Below are positions 30,644-41,500 of a stretch of 64,000 nt of DNA, in pieces (position 1 is the stretch's first letter; the number at the start of each line of letters is the position of its first letter). A model generated the notes under the pieces. The model saw nothing but the letters and a program-made list of their open reading frames with translations, was not told where the DNA came from and ran no database searches. Location: the NCBI GenBank assembly GCA_004014935.1, contig CP025322.1, positions 1,178,001 to 1,242,000 on the forward strand, read 5' to 3'. The stretch is from Saccharomycopsis malanga (Eukaryota > Ascomycota > Saccharomycetes > Ascoideales > Saccharomycopsidaceae). Position numbers and translations under genes: made by a program.

Positions 30644-32224
30644 CTAATAAACGTACCGAAAGTCTCTATTCTCACCATCGGTCAAGTCTTCAAAGGAATG
30701 AGCGACTTTCCTTTGACTTGGATCAGTAATTCCCTGTTCTGCATCTCTCTTTCTGTTCTGCCATCTGCAGTAGAACAAGAACAAGACAGCACAGGCAATC
30801 TCAGCAAAGTTGGCAAAAATCATGGCACCACAGCCCAAAGGATAAGTTGGTGCTTGGTTACTTTTGCAGAAGAATGGGCCTGCAATGTTACCTGCACAAT
30901 AGCCAAAGAATACAAGAGCATTGAAGACAATTTTCTTTGTATGACCAGCGACATTGGATGTACTAAGGGATAAGACCAAGACAAAAGAAGCATTGTAAGC
31001 ACCGTTCAAATAGTAGCAGATCAATTTAGCTACATGATGTTGAGGAGGAACAAATCTCAATCCAAAAGCACCGGCAATGTTTGGTAAAATAAACAAACAA
31101 ATAAAGACCACTCTCATGTTACGTTTTAATCTGACAATGAAATAATCGTTCAAATACACACAGACCAAAATGCACATTGCGATAAATATACCATATGGCA
31201 CCTGAAGTACTGTGGTGACCAAGGTACTAAATCCCATGCCTTTGATAATCAAGGTGCCGAAATTGGATACAACACCATTAGGAATATTAGCAAAGAAACA
31301 CATTCCTGTGATTAAATATACCTTTGGATCCAGCAAGGCCTCTAAAACCTGATACCATTTAAAAATTTTAGTTTCGATTCCGGTCTGGTTTTCTCTCAAC
31401 TTGTGGACAAGAATTTTCTTCTCCCAACTGTTGAAATACTTGGTTCGTACAGGATTGTCTGGCATGACAAGAGCAATAACTATACCCCAAGCAGAACAAA
31501 GAGCACCAATGATCAAAAACTCATATCTCCATGAAGCAAGCTTGCCATGTATATTCCCAATGCCAAAACCTAGCAATCCGCCACAGGCAATACCCAACCC
31601 ATTAAAGGTGTACCAGATACCAATACGGATTGGCTGTTCTCTACGGGTGTACCACATGGATGTGATTAACATATATGCTGGATCCGCAATGGATTCAAAG
31701 GCTCCTGCTATGAACCGACACGCAAGCTCTGCTCCATATGAATGGCAAGCTGCTTGGCACATAAGTACTGCTCCCCACATGAAAATGTTGAAACCAAGAA
31801 ACTTGCCTACAGGCAATCTAATAAGAAGATAATTTAGAGGGAACGAGAGTGCCATGTATCCAAAATAGAATATGGACGAAAGCCAACTGTACCGATCACC
31901 ATGTAAATCCAAATCCTCCTTGATGCCGAAAATAGCAGCATACGAGAGCGTTGTTTTGTCAATATAGAAAAACACATAACATATTCCAATTAAAGGTAAA
32001 ATGATCCAATCTACACGGCGTGTGATTCGTTTAAGATCAGCTTGGCTGTATTCAATCTCCTTATCATCAAACTGAGCAGCCTCATCAACCTTGCGGAGGG
32101 CAGAATTGCCTGTGGTTTCGGAAAACTCGCTCTTTTCAGCTATGGAGCTTTCATAAGCATGGTCAACGTTGGTTATAGTGGGTTTTTCTTCTTCTGTAAG
32201 TGCCACTGGGATGTTTTGGGACAT
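30644..32224 (-). CDS. MFS transporter, Dal5/allantoate permease (ACS) family
   Basis: A 526-residue permease with about 12 membrane helices and hydrophilic ends. The start at 32224 gives MSQNIPVALTEEEK; an upstream in-frame ATG at 32284 would add an atypical hydrophobic stretch. Family marks are IDKTTLSYAAIFGIKEDLDLHGDRYSWLSSIFYFGYM across helix 1-2, then FPLNYLLIRLPVGKFLGFNIFMWG, CRFIAGAFESIADPAYMLITSMWYTRREQPIRIGIWYTFNG, and a second-half NAxFVLVLSLSTSNVAGHTKK. Relatives carry allantoate, ureidosuccinate, nicotinate, pantothenate or cysteine. The substrate here cannot be told from sequence. Confidence 0.93.
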   Translation of the reverse strand: MSQNIPVALTEEEKPTITNVDHAYESSIAEKSEFSETTGNSALRKVDEAAQFDDKEIEYSQADLKRITRRVDWIILPLIGICYVFFYIDKTTLSYAAIFGIKEDLDLHGDRYSWLSSIFYFGYMALSFPLNYLLIRLPVGKFLGFNIFMWGAVLMCQAACHSYGAELACRFIAGAFESIADPAYMLITSMWYTRREQPIRIGIWYTFNGLGIACGGLLGFGIGNIHGKLASWRYEFLIIGALCSAWGIVIALVMPDNPVRTKYFNSWEKKILVHKLRENQTGIETKIFKWYQVLEALLDPKVYLITGMCFFANIPNGVVSNFGTLIIKGMGFSTLVTTVLQVPYGIFIAMCILVCVYLNDYFIVRLKRNMRVVFICLFILPNIAGAFGLRFVPPQHHVAKLICYYLNGAYNASFVLVLSLSTSNVAGHTKKIVFNALVFFGYCAGNIAGPFFCKSNQAPTYPLGCGAMIFANFAEIACAVLFLFYCRWQNRKRDAEQGITDPSQRKVAHSFEDLTDGENRDFRYVY

Positions 32225-33010
32225 TTTGCAATGGTTGAACACCTCAAAACAGTAAATCAGTGCATTTGCAAGGCGAAGTCTCACCTTTTATACTTATAAA
32301 GCCAAGATGTGGAGGAGAATATATGCATGCTATCCACTTGCAATTAGCGAAGTAAATCAACGTCATAAGAATAGGCTATTGTTCTCGTCGGTATAGCGTC
32401 ACCGAAGGGATACCATTAACTAGCAAGCATCCCATCTCACCTGCAGGACTAAAATGCTTCTGTCTAGCTGTATTTGGCATTTTGTATGCAGAGACCTGTA
32501 CCCCACATCGCACCACTGGGCCATTGCAACGGGTTCTTCTCCAATTCACTGCCCAATCGGGAACACATTCCGAAGACTATCCTCTATTGTCAAAGATATG
32601 GTTTATCCTTTTAACACTTGAGTGAAGTTTATTTATTGAGTGTCTCAAAATGCCCACCAAAGGTAAACATAAACATCGCTTATATTGCAGTTTGTGATTA
32701 GTGGTTTATGGGGGAAACTCATTACTTTTACATTTCTTGTAGGCTATGATTGTCTGTCTGGTTTTCTGTTGGTTTTTCTTCTGTTCAATATATCCAGAAT
32801 CCAAAGTTTTCATTCAAACAAATTTGGCTACATATATTACAAGCAATTTTTGAACCTCCCAACAGGAATTCAACTTTTGAGAAAAATCGTCTTGTTTTGA
32901 ACGTATCCCTTGTGTATTAAGTACGTAGATTTTAGCTATTGCGTTTCTTACCCATAAACAATTTTAACAAGCCTTTTGTAGTGCTTCTCAATATACAAAG
33001 TTGCATATTA
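32225..33010. other. Intergenic: transporter promoter and CDC26 3' flank
   Basis: A 786-bp spacer. The left part is GC-richer promoter sequence. An open stretch at 32685-32900 has no ATG and no supporting features. Nothing else was recognised. Confidence 0.4.
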
Positions 33011-33289
33011 TCATCTCGATTGAATCCCAATCCGTTGGTTACGCTCATGCTCCTTGTCCTTTGCCGCCAGCAATGGAATCTGATTCACAATCATATCACT
33101 ATTATGAACAACATTACTATTGGTCGTTTCTGTAATGGCGGCAAGTGAACTGTCAGCAGAACCAACAACAGGCCCTGTATGATGACTAAGTCCTCCTGCG
33201 TTCGACTTTACTGCTGCTACGCTGTCATCATACTCAAGGATATCTTCTGGTGTAAGTCTTATCACCGTCGGCTGCCTTCTGAACAGCAT
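33011..33289 (-). CDS. CDC26: Anaphase-promoting complex subunit CDC26 (small)
   Basis: A 92-residue protein whose first 20 residues, MLFRRQPTVIRLTPEDILEY, match the conserved Cdc26 N-terminus (M-x-RR-x-PT-x-I-x-L-x2-ED) that threads through the TPR superhelix of Cdc16/Apc6. The C-terminus KEHERNQRIGI resembles the RxxRIG tail seen in animal and fungal Cdc26. The middle is Ser/Asn-rich and variable, as usual. Human Cdc26 has 85 residues. It is divergent from DOA10 across 294 bp. The gene is short and easily skipped, but the N-terminal motif is specific. Confidence 0.78.
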   Translation of the reverse strand: MLFRRQPTVIRLTPEDILEYDDSVAAVKSNAGGLSHHTGPVVGSADSSLAAITETTNSNVVHNSDMIVNQIPLLAAKDKEHERNQRIGIQSR

Positions 33290-33394
33290 ACTGACTATTC
33301 TTGCTTGATCTCCTCAAACAGTAATCAATTCTAAACATAACATCATCGCATTAAATACAAATTACAGTAAATCTATGTGTTGCCCGGATATAAT

Positions 33395-33400
33395 CACGTG
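33395..33400. promoter_or_regulatory. CACGTG site in the CDC26/DOA10 divergent promoter
   Basis: TCACGTGC about 105 bp from the CDC26 start and 185 bp from the DOA10 start. Confidence 0.35.
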
Positions 33401-33583
33401 CCCTGTACATTAGATTTTTGCTGGTCATAATTAGTAAAAGAGAGCTCAGATCATTGTGAAAGAGCAAAGTATTATTATTGTAACAACCATACAGTGTGTT
33501 GAAGTGGATCTGTTGGTTACAAAAGTTATTATATAAGATAGTACAAATACTCATTAGATAATAACAGTACAATATACGTCGCG

Positions 33584-36500
33584 ATGGCGGAGAATACTTG
33601 CCGTATTTGCCGTTGCGAGGCAACTCCAGATAATCCGTTATTCTACCCTTGCAAATGCCGAGGCTCCATCAAGTTTATTCATCAGGATTGTCTTCTTGAA
33701 TGGCTCAACCATTCGCAGAAAGACCCGAAATGTGATATTTGCAATACCCCGTATAATTTCACCATAGTGTACGAGGAAAATACCCCGGAAAAGGTTCCGG
33801 CATTTCTCATTATTAAAAAAACATTTCAGTTGGCCGTATCTATGATGACCTTGGTACTTATCGTTGTCAATTCCATTTTCTTTATTCTTATACAGACCCC
33901 AATTTTCTTTAAGGTTATTGCGCGGATTTTCTCCTGGATTGTTGACAAGAGACTTCCTTATCCGGAGTCTATTTCTCGGTCTTTAATGTTTGGTGATTAC
34001 TATCTACTTGAGGAGAACAAAAAGGAGCCTTTTGATGTGACAGCACCGTTGACCACTAAACAGCTTTTTTTGCTGTTCAAACTCACCTTTGTCCAGGGTC
34101 TTTTTTACTTGTTGGTGCTTATCCTTATACATCTTGTTCTTTTCTTGGTCCACGAATTGGTCACTAGGGACGAAGGCTACCAGCCACTTATTGATAAACG
34201 CTTTCCACTTTCAGACTTGGAAATAGTGGAATACGCAAGAGAACGGGATCGTCGTGCTTTGAATAGATTAGTCCGTCATGCCTTTGCTGTAAATCGTAAT
34301 CCCCAGAATGCTGGCGAATTACATGACGATGCCCACAATCTTTTGGATAGAGAAATAAGAAATTTGAATGCTCCATTCCCAGTGAATCCAGCCTTTATGA
34401 ATGATCACGTACATGACATTCACTTGGATGATCATGTACATGATAATGAGAACCAAGTTCTCCAGCCCTTTCAGCATATACCGGCTGCAAACGATGTAAA
34501 CAACATATTGGGCAGAGGTGGACCAAATCCTCGTGGCGAACAGTTGAACAACTTTATGGGAGATATTAGACATAATGGTGATGAGAATCCAAATGAGGAT
34601 TTGCATGACATTATCGCTCACCATCAAGAACTTGCCCATCAAATGAATGAGACTAATCCCAACAACTTCGCACCCGAAGACGATAGTGATGCTTGGGAAG
34701 ATGAGGATGAAGTTGAGGTTGAGGTTGGTGATGATGAAGTTGAGGTCAACCCACAAGCTCAAAACCCACAAGCTGCTGAAAGAGTGGAAAATAATCAAAA
34801 CATGGTTGTAAGAGGGAGAAACTTTCAACTCCAGATTAAAGCTGACGTGTCTGTCTTTTCCCCTTTAAAGGCTGCTTGTATTGTTGATCCAATTTTAACT
34901 GTCTGGTTGGCTGTTGCATATCTTACTCCCCTGGCTTTTGGAAATGATTTCCTCATTTTATCTGTAAAGGCTTTTTTGTTCCTCTACCGCAAAACTGGCA
35001 TGCTGTTCTTGTTCAACAGACTTCTGGAATCTGAAGTGTATAAGCAAAGTTGTGCAATCATTACTGAAAACTTTCTGTATGAATCTAATCTTTTGGCTAG
35101 AGGGCTTTTGAATGTGACTAATTTTCTATATCAAGCTATTGTCAAGCCGCCAATCGCCTTGTTCAACAACATTTACTCATTTAATTATCCACCAACATTT
35201 TTTGAAAGACTTACAGTTTTGGCTATTAGTTATTGGTTGAGCTTGTTTTTGCTCTATCGTGTGATGAAATTTTTGGAAGCCCGTAGAAGTGCACGGTTTA
35301 AGAGAAAGTTTGCCATTTTTTTGTTTGAATGCTTTTCTACTTTGAAAGTGTTTTTCATTTTTCTTCTTGAATTGGTGATCTTCCCAATATATTGTGGCTT
35401 CCTTGTAGACTTTGCCATTGCTCCGTTGATTTTGGAAAAGTTTGAGCTTCGAGTCATCAATCCGTTTGACAAACACAGTACGGTTGCCGAAAACGTTTTC
35501 AACTTCTTCTCTTCTGATGAGTTTGAGAACCTTGTGTTTTCGAACGGCTGGCCTTTTGCTCTTAAGATTGTTTTTTACTGGATTCTTGGAACCACATATA
35601 TGTGTTTCCTTTCATTGTTTGTCGGTATGACAAGAACCCACATCTTGCGGCCAGGTGTCTTATATTTCATCAGATCACCGGATGATCAAAATGTCAGACT
35701 TTTACACGATGCCTTGGTCAAACCTTTGGGTTTGCAATTGCTGAGAATTGCCTTAAGTGCTCTCATCTATACTGTGTTCATAATTGTTTGCATTGGGGCT
35801 GTCACGTACAGCATAAGATTTGGTTCTCCGTACTTGTTGACCAACTCAGCCAATGAGCCTGTGCAAATCTTACCTATGAAAGCACCCTACAACATCGGTT
35901 CGTTTTTGCTTATGAATCCTATTATATGGAGAATTTCTCTTGAACAGCAACTTATTATCAAATACGTCAGGTTGTACTGGAAACGAGCATTCAGACTCAT
36001 TTGCCATAACCTCAGACTTTCTTCATTCATCTTGGACATCGACAATCCAAAAGAAAGAGGTCATTTAGTCTATAGAAACATTTTTTACAGGCTCTTTTCC
36101 AATGAAGAACCTGACTATTCAAGACCTCAGTCACAGAGACAAGTTGACACATTTTTCCAACAGAATTCACAGGTCAATGTTGTCTTTATTCCTGATGGAA
36201 ATTATGTCAGAGCTCCAGACCATGAAGCTACTTCCAGAAGAGCGTTGCGCAAACTATTTGTTCCTGTCACCAAAGATGATGTTCTTCTTGTTCCTATCAA
36301 AGAAGTTGAACCTAAAACAAACAAGTACGAGGACGATATTGACTCTGAGCAAGAGGACACAAGCACTGACACTTATACTGTCGTCTACAGACCTCCTTCG
36401 TTCAAATATCGTGTCATGGGTCTTTTGCTCTATATTTGGGCGTTGGCCACCGCCTTGATTATTTCCGTAACAGTGGTATCCTTGCTTGCAGGAAGACCAG

Positions 36501-37648
36501 CGGTTCTTCTATTGTGCCGGTATCGCGACAGCCCGTTGGTCAAATTCTTCACCTTAGGCAATTTGGAAGTTTACTGTGCCAATAGCTTTGAAATCGATTT
36601 GCATTCTATCATGATTGGCATTGTTATTTTGCTTACTGGCTTGAGCTTTTATGATAAACATTATGGCAATCGGAAACCTATTGAAGTTGATGTTTTGAAC
36701 GACGATAGTGAAGACGAAGATTATGTAGAGGAAGAAGACAGTGACGAAAATTCCGATGAAGATCACAGTGCTGTAGGTCTTCATATTGACGATGATACTT
36801 TGCATGATTCTGATGACGACCTTGCTGCAGAAGATGATATTGCCGAAGATGATGGTCTAATTGAAATTCTTGAGCCACAAAGTAGTAAAGTTAGAGCTGT
36901 CATCCAATTTATTGTCCCAGTGGCTCAAAAAGCTATCCACTTGATATGGTCTGTTCTTAAATTGAATTTTGCAGCTCTTTGTATCTCTTTACTTACCTCT
37001 GTCTACTTCTTTGTTGCACATATTATATGTGTTGACATACCATATTCATACTTTACAGGGTCCTTTGACTTTGCCTCATTCAGCTTGGATTTGGACGTCT
37101 ATGTCATGACCCTCAACTTAACAACAGTTGCCATTCACTCGGTTGTATCCCTCTTTACTGTCATTCCATTTATATTACGCATCTTCAACTTGTTGAAACG
37201 TACCGCCACCAACGGTTTGGCCGAAAGTTTCTCTTACGATGCCTTAATGGGACAGTTTTTTTGGCCTGTATTTGAAGACATGATTAGTTATTACGCTCCT
37301 GTCTTCATGTCTTTTTATCTTTTAGGTTTTTTCATCGAAGCAGCTTCTAACTTCGAGTACTACAAAAGCTTGGTCATCCCCGTTTCCACGAGTCCTGTGT
37401 TCACGAGCAACGATGTGGTTGCTTTCATTGGCAAATTCAAAGTTACAACTGTAGGTTTGCGTTACTTCCTTCATGCCCTGGCTTTGGTGGTCGCTCTTGG
37501 TATCAAATCAGCTGTCTCCGTTAAGCTTTACTTTGATGTTATGAACGAATTGGTAAAGAATGAAATCTACGGAAAAAGTCAAAGATTGGAGAACATGGAA
37601 GTCGATACCAACGAAGTTGGTGATGAAACTACTGCCATTGATGAGTGA
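33584..37648 (+). CDS. SSM4: ER-membrane E3 ubiquitin ligase Doa10 (MARCH6/TEB4)
   Basis: A 1354-residue multipass ligase of ER-associated degradation (S. cerevisiae Ssm4/Doa10, 1319). The N-terminal RING-CH has the C4HC3 order: CRICRCEA, YPCKCRGSIKFIHQDCLLEWL, CDIC. About 14 hydrophobic segments follow, with acidic cytosolic loops around residues 360-400 (Asp/Glu-rich) and 1040-1100. The central TEB4-Doa10 region is present. The C-terminus has NEIYGKSQRLENM, similar to the conserved C-terminal element (Gly and Leu-x-Asn) that Doa10 needs for substrate ubiquitination. A single exon starts at the ATG directly before the RING. Confidence 0.96.
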   Translation: MAENTCRICRCEATPDNPLFYPCKCRGSIKFIHQDCLLEWLNHSQKDPKCDICNTPYNFTIVYEENTPEKVPAFLIIKKTFQLAVSMMTLVLIVVNSIFFILIQTPIFFKVIARIFSWIVDKRLPYPESISRSLMFGDYYLLEENKKEPFDVTAPLTTKQLFLLFKLTFVQGLFYLLVLILIHLVLFLVHELVTRDEGYQPLIDKRFPLSDLEIVEYARERDRRALNRLVRHAFAVNRNPQNAGELHDDAHNLLDREIRNLNAPFPVNPAFMNDHVHDIHLDDHVHDNENQVLQPFQHIPAANDVNNILGRGGPNPRGEQLNNFMGDIRHNGDENPNEDLHDIIAHHQELAHQMNETNPNNFAPEDDSDAWEDEDEVEVEVGDDEVEVNPQAQNPQAAERVENNQNMVVRGRNFQLQIKADVSVFSPLKAACIVDPILTVWLAVAYLTPLAFGNDFLILSVKAFLFLYRKTGMLFLFNRLLESEVYKQSCAIITENFLYESNLLARGLLNVTNFLYQAIVKPPIALFNNIYSFNYPPTFFERLTVLAISYWLSLFLLYRVMKFLEARRSARFKRKFAIFLFECFSTLKVFFIFLLELVIFPIYCGFLVDFAIAPLILEKFELRVINPFDKHSTVAENVFNFFSSDEFENLVFSNGWPFALKIVFYWILGTTYMCFLSLFVGMTRTHILRPGVLYFIRSPDDQNVRLLHDALVKPLGLQLLRIALSALIYTVFIIVCIGAVTYSIRFGSPYLLTNSANEPVQILPMKAPYNIGSFLLMNPIIWRISLEQQLIIKYVRLYWKRAFRLICHNLRLSSFILDIDNPKERGHLVYRNIFYRLFSNEEPDYSRPQSQRQVDTFFQQNSQVNVVFIPDGNYVRAPDHEATSRRALRKLFVPVTKDDVLLVPIKEVEPKTNKYEDDIDSEQEDTSTDTYTVVYRPPSFKYRVMGLLLYIWALATALIISVTVVSLLAGRPAVLLLCRYRDSPLVKFFTLGNLEVYCANSFEIDLHSIMIGIVILLTGLSFYDKHYGNRKPIEVDVLNDDSEDEDYVEEEDSDENSDEDHSAVGLHIDDDTLHDSDDDLAAEDDIAEDDGLIEILEPQSSKVRAVIQFIVPVAQKAIHLIWSVLKLNFAALCISLLTSVYFFVAHIICVDIPYSYFTGSFDFASFSLDLDVYVMTLNLTTVAIHSVVSLFTVIPFILRIFNLLKRTATNGLAESFSYDALMGQFFWPVFEDMISYYAPVFMSFYLLGFFIEAASNFEYYKSLVIPVSTSPVFTSNDVVAFIGKFKVTTVGLRYFLHALALVVALGIKSAVSVKLYFDVMNELVKNEIYGKSQRLENMEVDTNEVGDETTAIDE

Positions 37649-38549
37649 ATATGGTTCTCAAACCATTGTTAAATAATTTACAATCTATACATTTGGATGA
37701 ATTATTTTTACCATAATTAGATAGATCATCAGAGCTCTTTTTGCCTCCTCATGTCGCTAAATTTTCAGTTCACTTCTGATATCACATTTATCATTTAGTT
37801 TTTTTTTTCTTCATTTAATATCCACCCATAGAGAGATCTCGTTAATTTCTCATCTCATGTAGCATAATAATAAACTTGTATTTGCTTATATAAGAGCTAA
37901 GCTGTTTTGAAGTAGAGTCTGCCCACACATAAAGATGTGTTCCGCTAACATAAAAAATTATCAAAATGATTGAAACCATTAGGCAAGAACGGCTGAATTG
38001 CTAAGAAAAAAAGAAAAAAGACATAACAGGACCACGAGTAGGGCAATTCGACTAGAAACGACATTTACTCACTACTTTTACGGTGCTGAACATGACTCTA
38101 CAAACTTTTTGAAACACAGCCTAGGCAAAAGCCTAGTGCTTGCTTTCCAGCCCATTGGATGCTCAGAAACACAGTGAGTAGATTATGATGATCGGGGCAT
38201 AATTGGGTTTTGCCCACAGAGTTTTACCAAGTTCCTTTAGGCATAGCGCGTATATACGCAACTAATATATGCTGAGCTTGAAAGATAAGATTATTATTAA
38301 TATTCGTAGTGGAAGTAGTACAAGCTCATCTCAGCTGTTGTAACATAATTTGCTGAGGTTTTTCAAGTATTTGATTACCCATTGTCTACGATTTTACTAC
38401 TATAGCACACTTATTATCAAAAGTCACTAACATACAGAGAACCATTTTATCTATAAGACATGACTCATTAAACATCTGATTGCTGAATTTACTTGCTATA
38501 TAATACAAATTGCGATACAGCTTTCGCATTCAGACATATCACTAGTTAG
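37649..38549. other. Intergenic between convergent DOA10 and ULP2 with SINE-like copy D
   Basis: The flanks are AT-rich 3' sequences. The middle third is the eroded repeat copy D. Confidence 0.5.
37975..38302 (+). mobile_element. tRNA-derived SINE-like repeat, copy D (eroded)
   Basis: Shared 3' half: AAAGCCTAGTGCTTGC, TTTTACCAAGTTCCTTTAG, GCGCGTATATACGCAACTAA, AGCTTGAAAGATAAGA, then TTATTATTAA. The tRNA-like head is strongly decayed (CGGCTGAATTGCTAAG and a B-box remnant CAATTCGACTAG). No target duplication is left, so the ends are approximate. It appears to be the oldest of the five. Confidence 0.72.
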
Positions 38550-41500
38550 TCATATCTCTGACAGGTGTAATTGACTTTTTCGTCGTTTAATCGCCCCATC
38601 GGTCACCTCGGGATCTTCAGAGACCTCCACAATTTCTTTAGTGAGTTCTACTTCAAAAGGATGCTCTTTGAGTTTCAGTTTTCTATTGGAAACATCATCA
38701 AACGCCACACTTTTCCTCTTCTTTCTATATGTTTTTCTTGGTCTTGAAGTTCTGGATTCCACGGCGGAGTCGCTTGAGTTTTGATCTACATCAATAATCT
38801 CCAGAATCTCATTCTCTGCTAACTTAAATAATGGAGGACTGCCCTCTTGCTGCGCTGACTCTTCTCTGAGACTTTCGGCTGAAGACGAACGAGAACGAAT
38901 GGAGTACTCATATATGTTTTTGCCATGAGGCTCATTTTGTTCTTGGTAAGGTTTCAATTTTGGCTTTTTCTGCTGCTCTTGCTTCATGGCCTTCAAGAAA
39001 GGAATTATTAATCCGCTATTATCGCGTTTTTTATTACGTTTCGTCTTCCGTTTCAGAATTTTTTTATTAGACAATTTCTCAGGCCACAACTCCTTGTCCA
39101 GCGCTTTCAAAAGCTCTTTGTTTGTTCTTTGTACGTAATGATCAAAATCTTCATCACTTTCTTCAACCTCTTTAACATCATCTGATTCTGGTTCCAGTTG
39201 AATTACATTTTCTATTTGCTCGGTGTCATTTGCTTCCAGTTTATATTTTTCAACAATATTTGGCATTGCCCGATTAGATATATCGCGCTCCGGTGAAAAG
39301 CCATGAACTTGCTTTACCTTCTCCTCGTTCTCGTTCATAGCCACATCCTTGACCCGTTCCCTAAGTGTATCTATTTCTTCTTGAACACTAGGCGTCACAA
39401 AAGATAAATTTGGTTGACATATACCCGTGTTGCTATCAAGCTGGTTGGTTGTTTTCTTATTTAACACCTCATTGAATATCCGTTCTTGTGTCATTTTCTT
39501 ACCAGTTTGAGTATTACTAGTGCCTGCTACGGTTTCTTGATCTTCAATCCTGGGCTGATGTTGCGCTTGCTGCTCTATGTTTCTCTTTTCTTCAATGCTT
39601 GTTTTATTTTTGCCCGTACCTATACCATTGTGAAGCTTATATTCTTCCATATCCCTCTTTTCTGAGCTCTTTTGTTCTGGCAGCTTTTGTTCTAACAGCT
39701 TTTGTTTTAACAGCTTTTTTTCTAACATCTCCTTTGAGCTTTTCTCTGGGCTTTTCTCTGGGCTTTTCTCTGGGCTTTTCTCTGGGCGTTTCTCTGGGCT
39801 TTTCTCTATGCTTTTCTCTGAGCTTTTCTCTGAGCTGTTCTCTGAGCTGTTCTCTGAATTCTTCTTTACCGCACCATTCTGGCTTGGTTTGTTTTCGTGA
39901 ACGATCTCAATTTCATCGTCAGACTCGCCCTGGCTAACTGTCTTATTAACTGCAACATTAACCGGTTCGTTTGACTCCAAATGGCAAAGTTCCTTTCTTA
40001 AACGGGACCGTAAATTATCTCTTTCACTTTTGAGGAATATTTGACTACAAATCAGACTTTTTTTTTTCAAATGATAATTTCTACTCCACAATTTCAAGCA
40101 CAGGTCTGTCTTTTTAAGAAACTGTTGCACATTGTAAATGACATGAATGCCACAATCGTTAAAGTTGTTTTGTTTAGGAACAGTTGCTCTTTTTAAAACA
40201 AACATATCTTTAGTCAACTCTACATCTAAGACATCTTTTGCATACCCTATTAGACTTGCAATGATGGGCTCAGCAATATTCTCATGCTTTTGTGATAGCG
40301 AATCGAAATAAAACACCACCACCTTCTGTGAATCTATTGATTCTCCCTCATATTTGAAATCAGAGCTGTTATCGCTTTCCTGACTTGCAAATATTCTATC
40401 ATTAGGAGGCTCGCCTTTAATACTAGATATGACTTCGGAGAAGTTATAAATGATAGCACAATACCAATGGAGGCATTCATTGATAGGCATAATAATGTAT
40501 CTATACTTGTAAAGCTCTAACTTCGCCAACCATCGCTTTATTACCTCGTAATAGTTGGTCTTGCCATCAGTACCGGGTTTTGCCGTGAGTATCTTAGTAT
40601 AGAAATACGTGGTAAGAACATGGACATCAGAATACTGGGTCTGGTTGTCACTCTTTTCTACCCAGTATTTCAAGAAAAAATCTATGAGTGAGTCATTGAT
40701 CCACTGATTGTTGTATAAACAACAATAATCCGCCACTGTTATCGTTATTGAACTCTTGTCTTGAAACCGATAAGTCAACTGTTTGAATGGGTCTGTATGT
40801 TCTACCAGTTTAGGGAATTCACCAATATCAAGCTCTTGCTCTTTTTTGGTCCTCGTCAGAGGCAAAAGCGATGTATGATCAAGCATTTCTTTGCTTCTTG
40901 TTCGAGCTGATGCATTGTAGAAATCAGAAGGAACGGTTGGGACAATAGTAGGAGTTCCTATCTTTACTCCTTTTGATCCTTTCCGGGACAGAGCCAATGA
41001 CTTCAAGTTTTTCCCTAAAAACATGCGAGGTTTATCTGCACCCGCCCGCTCTCCTGGCTTAGAGTTGAACTTGGCTACCATTTCAGAGATCGTGGCGTCC
41101 TCCACTTCAGGCGTGTTACCTCTGATATGATGAAACACAATGTCATTGACATCATTGATTTGAATATCATAGATGAGTACTCTAGAATAATTCTGCTGTT
41201 CAATAGCTGGCACAATTTCCCGAAAGTTTCTCTCGTGTTTCAATGTTAATAGAAGTGCTTTTTTGTTAAGAAAAATTTGATCTACGTCCTGATCCAAGTT
41301 GTATTCTACAATCTTACTTTGAGTCGCCAATTTGAACTTATTGTCTTTGAGTGACACTTCAAACATGGAAGAGCCAGCTTCATTTTCAAGGTCACTCAAA
41401 GACAACGATACCACATTGAAATTAACAGATGACGCCAGAAAAAACCAATCTTTGTAAAAATAGCGAGGTTTATGTATTCTAGTCTCCAGTGGTGCAAGTG

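Noticed and set aside
32225-32284. N-terminal extension of the MFS transporter
   Set aside because: The extra 20 residues are hydrophobic and atypical. The ATG at 32224 begins the usual charged cytosolic tail.
32685-32900. 71-codon open stretch after a possible tiny first exon at 32650
   Set aside because: The putative donor GTAAAC is weak, there is no branch site, and the frame has no ATG of its own.
39599-39937. 112-codon plus-strand ORF inside ULP2
   Set aside because: Antisense reading of the 12-bp ULP2 repeat.
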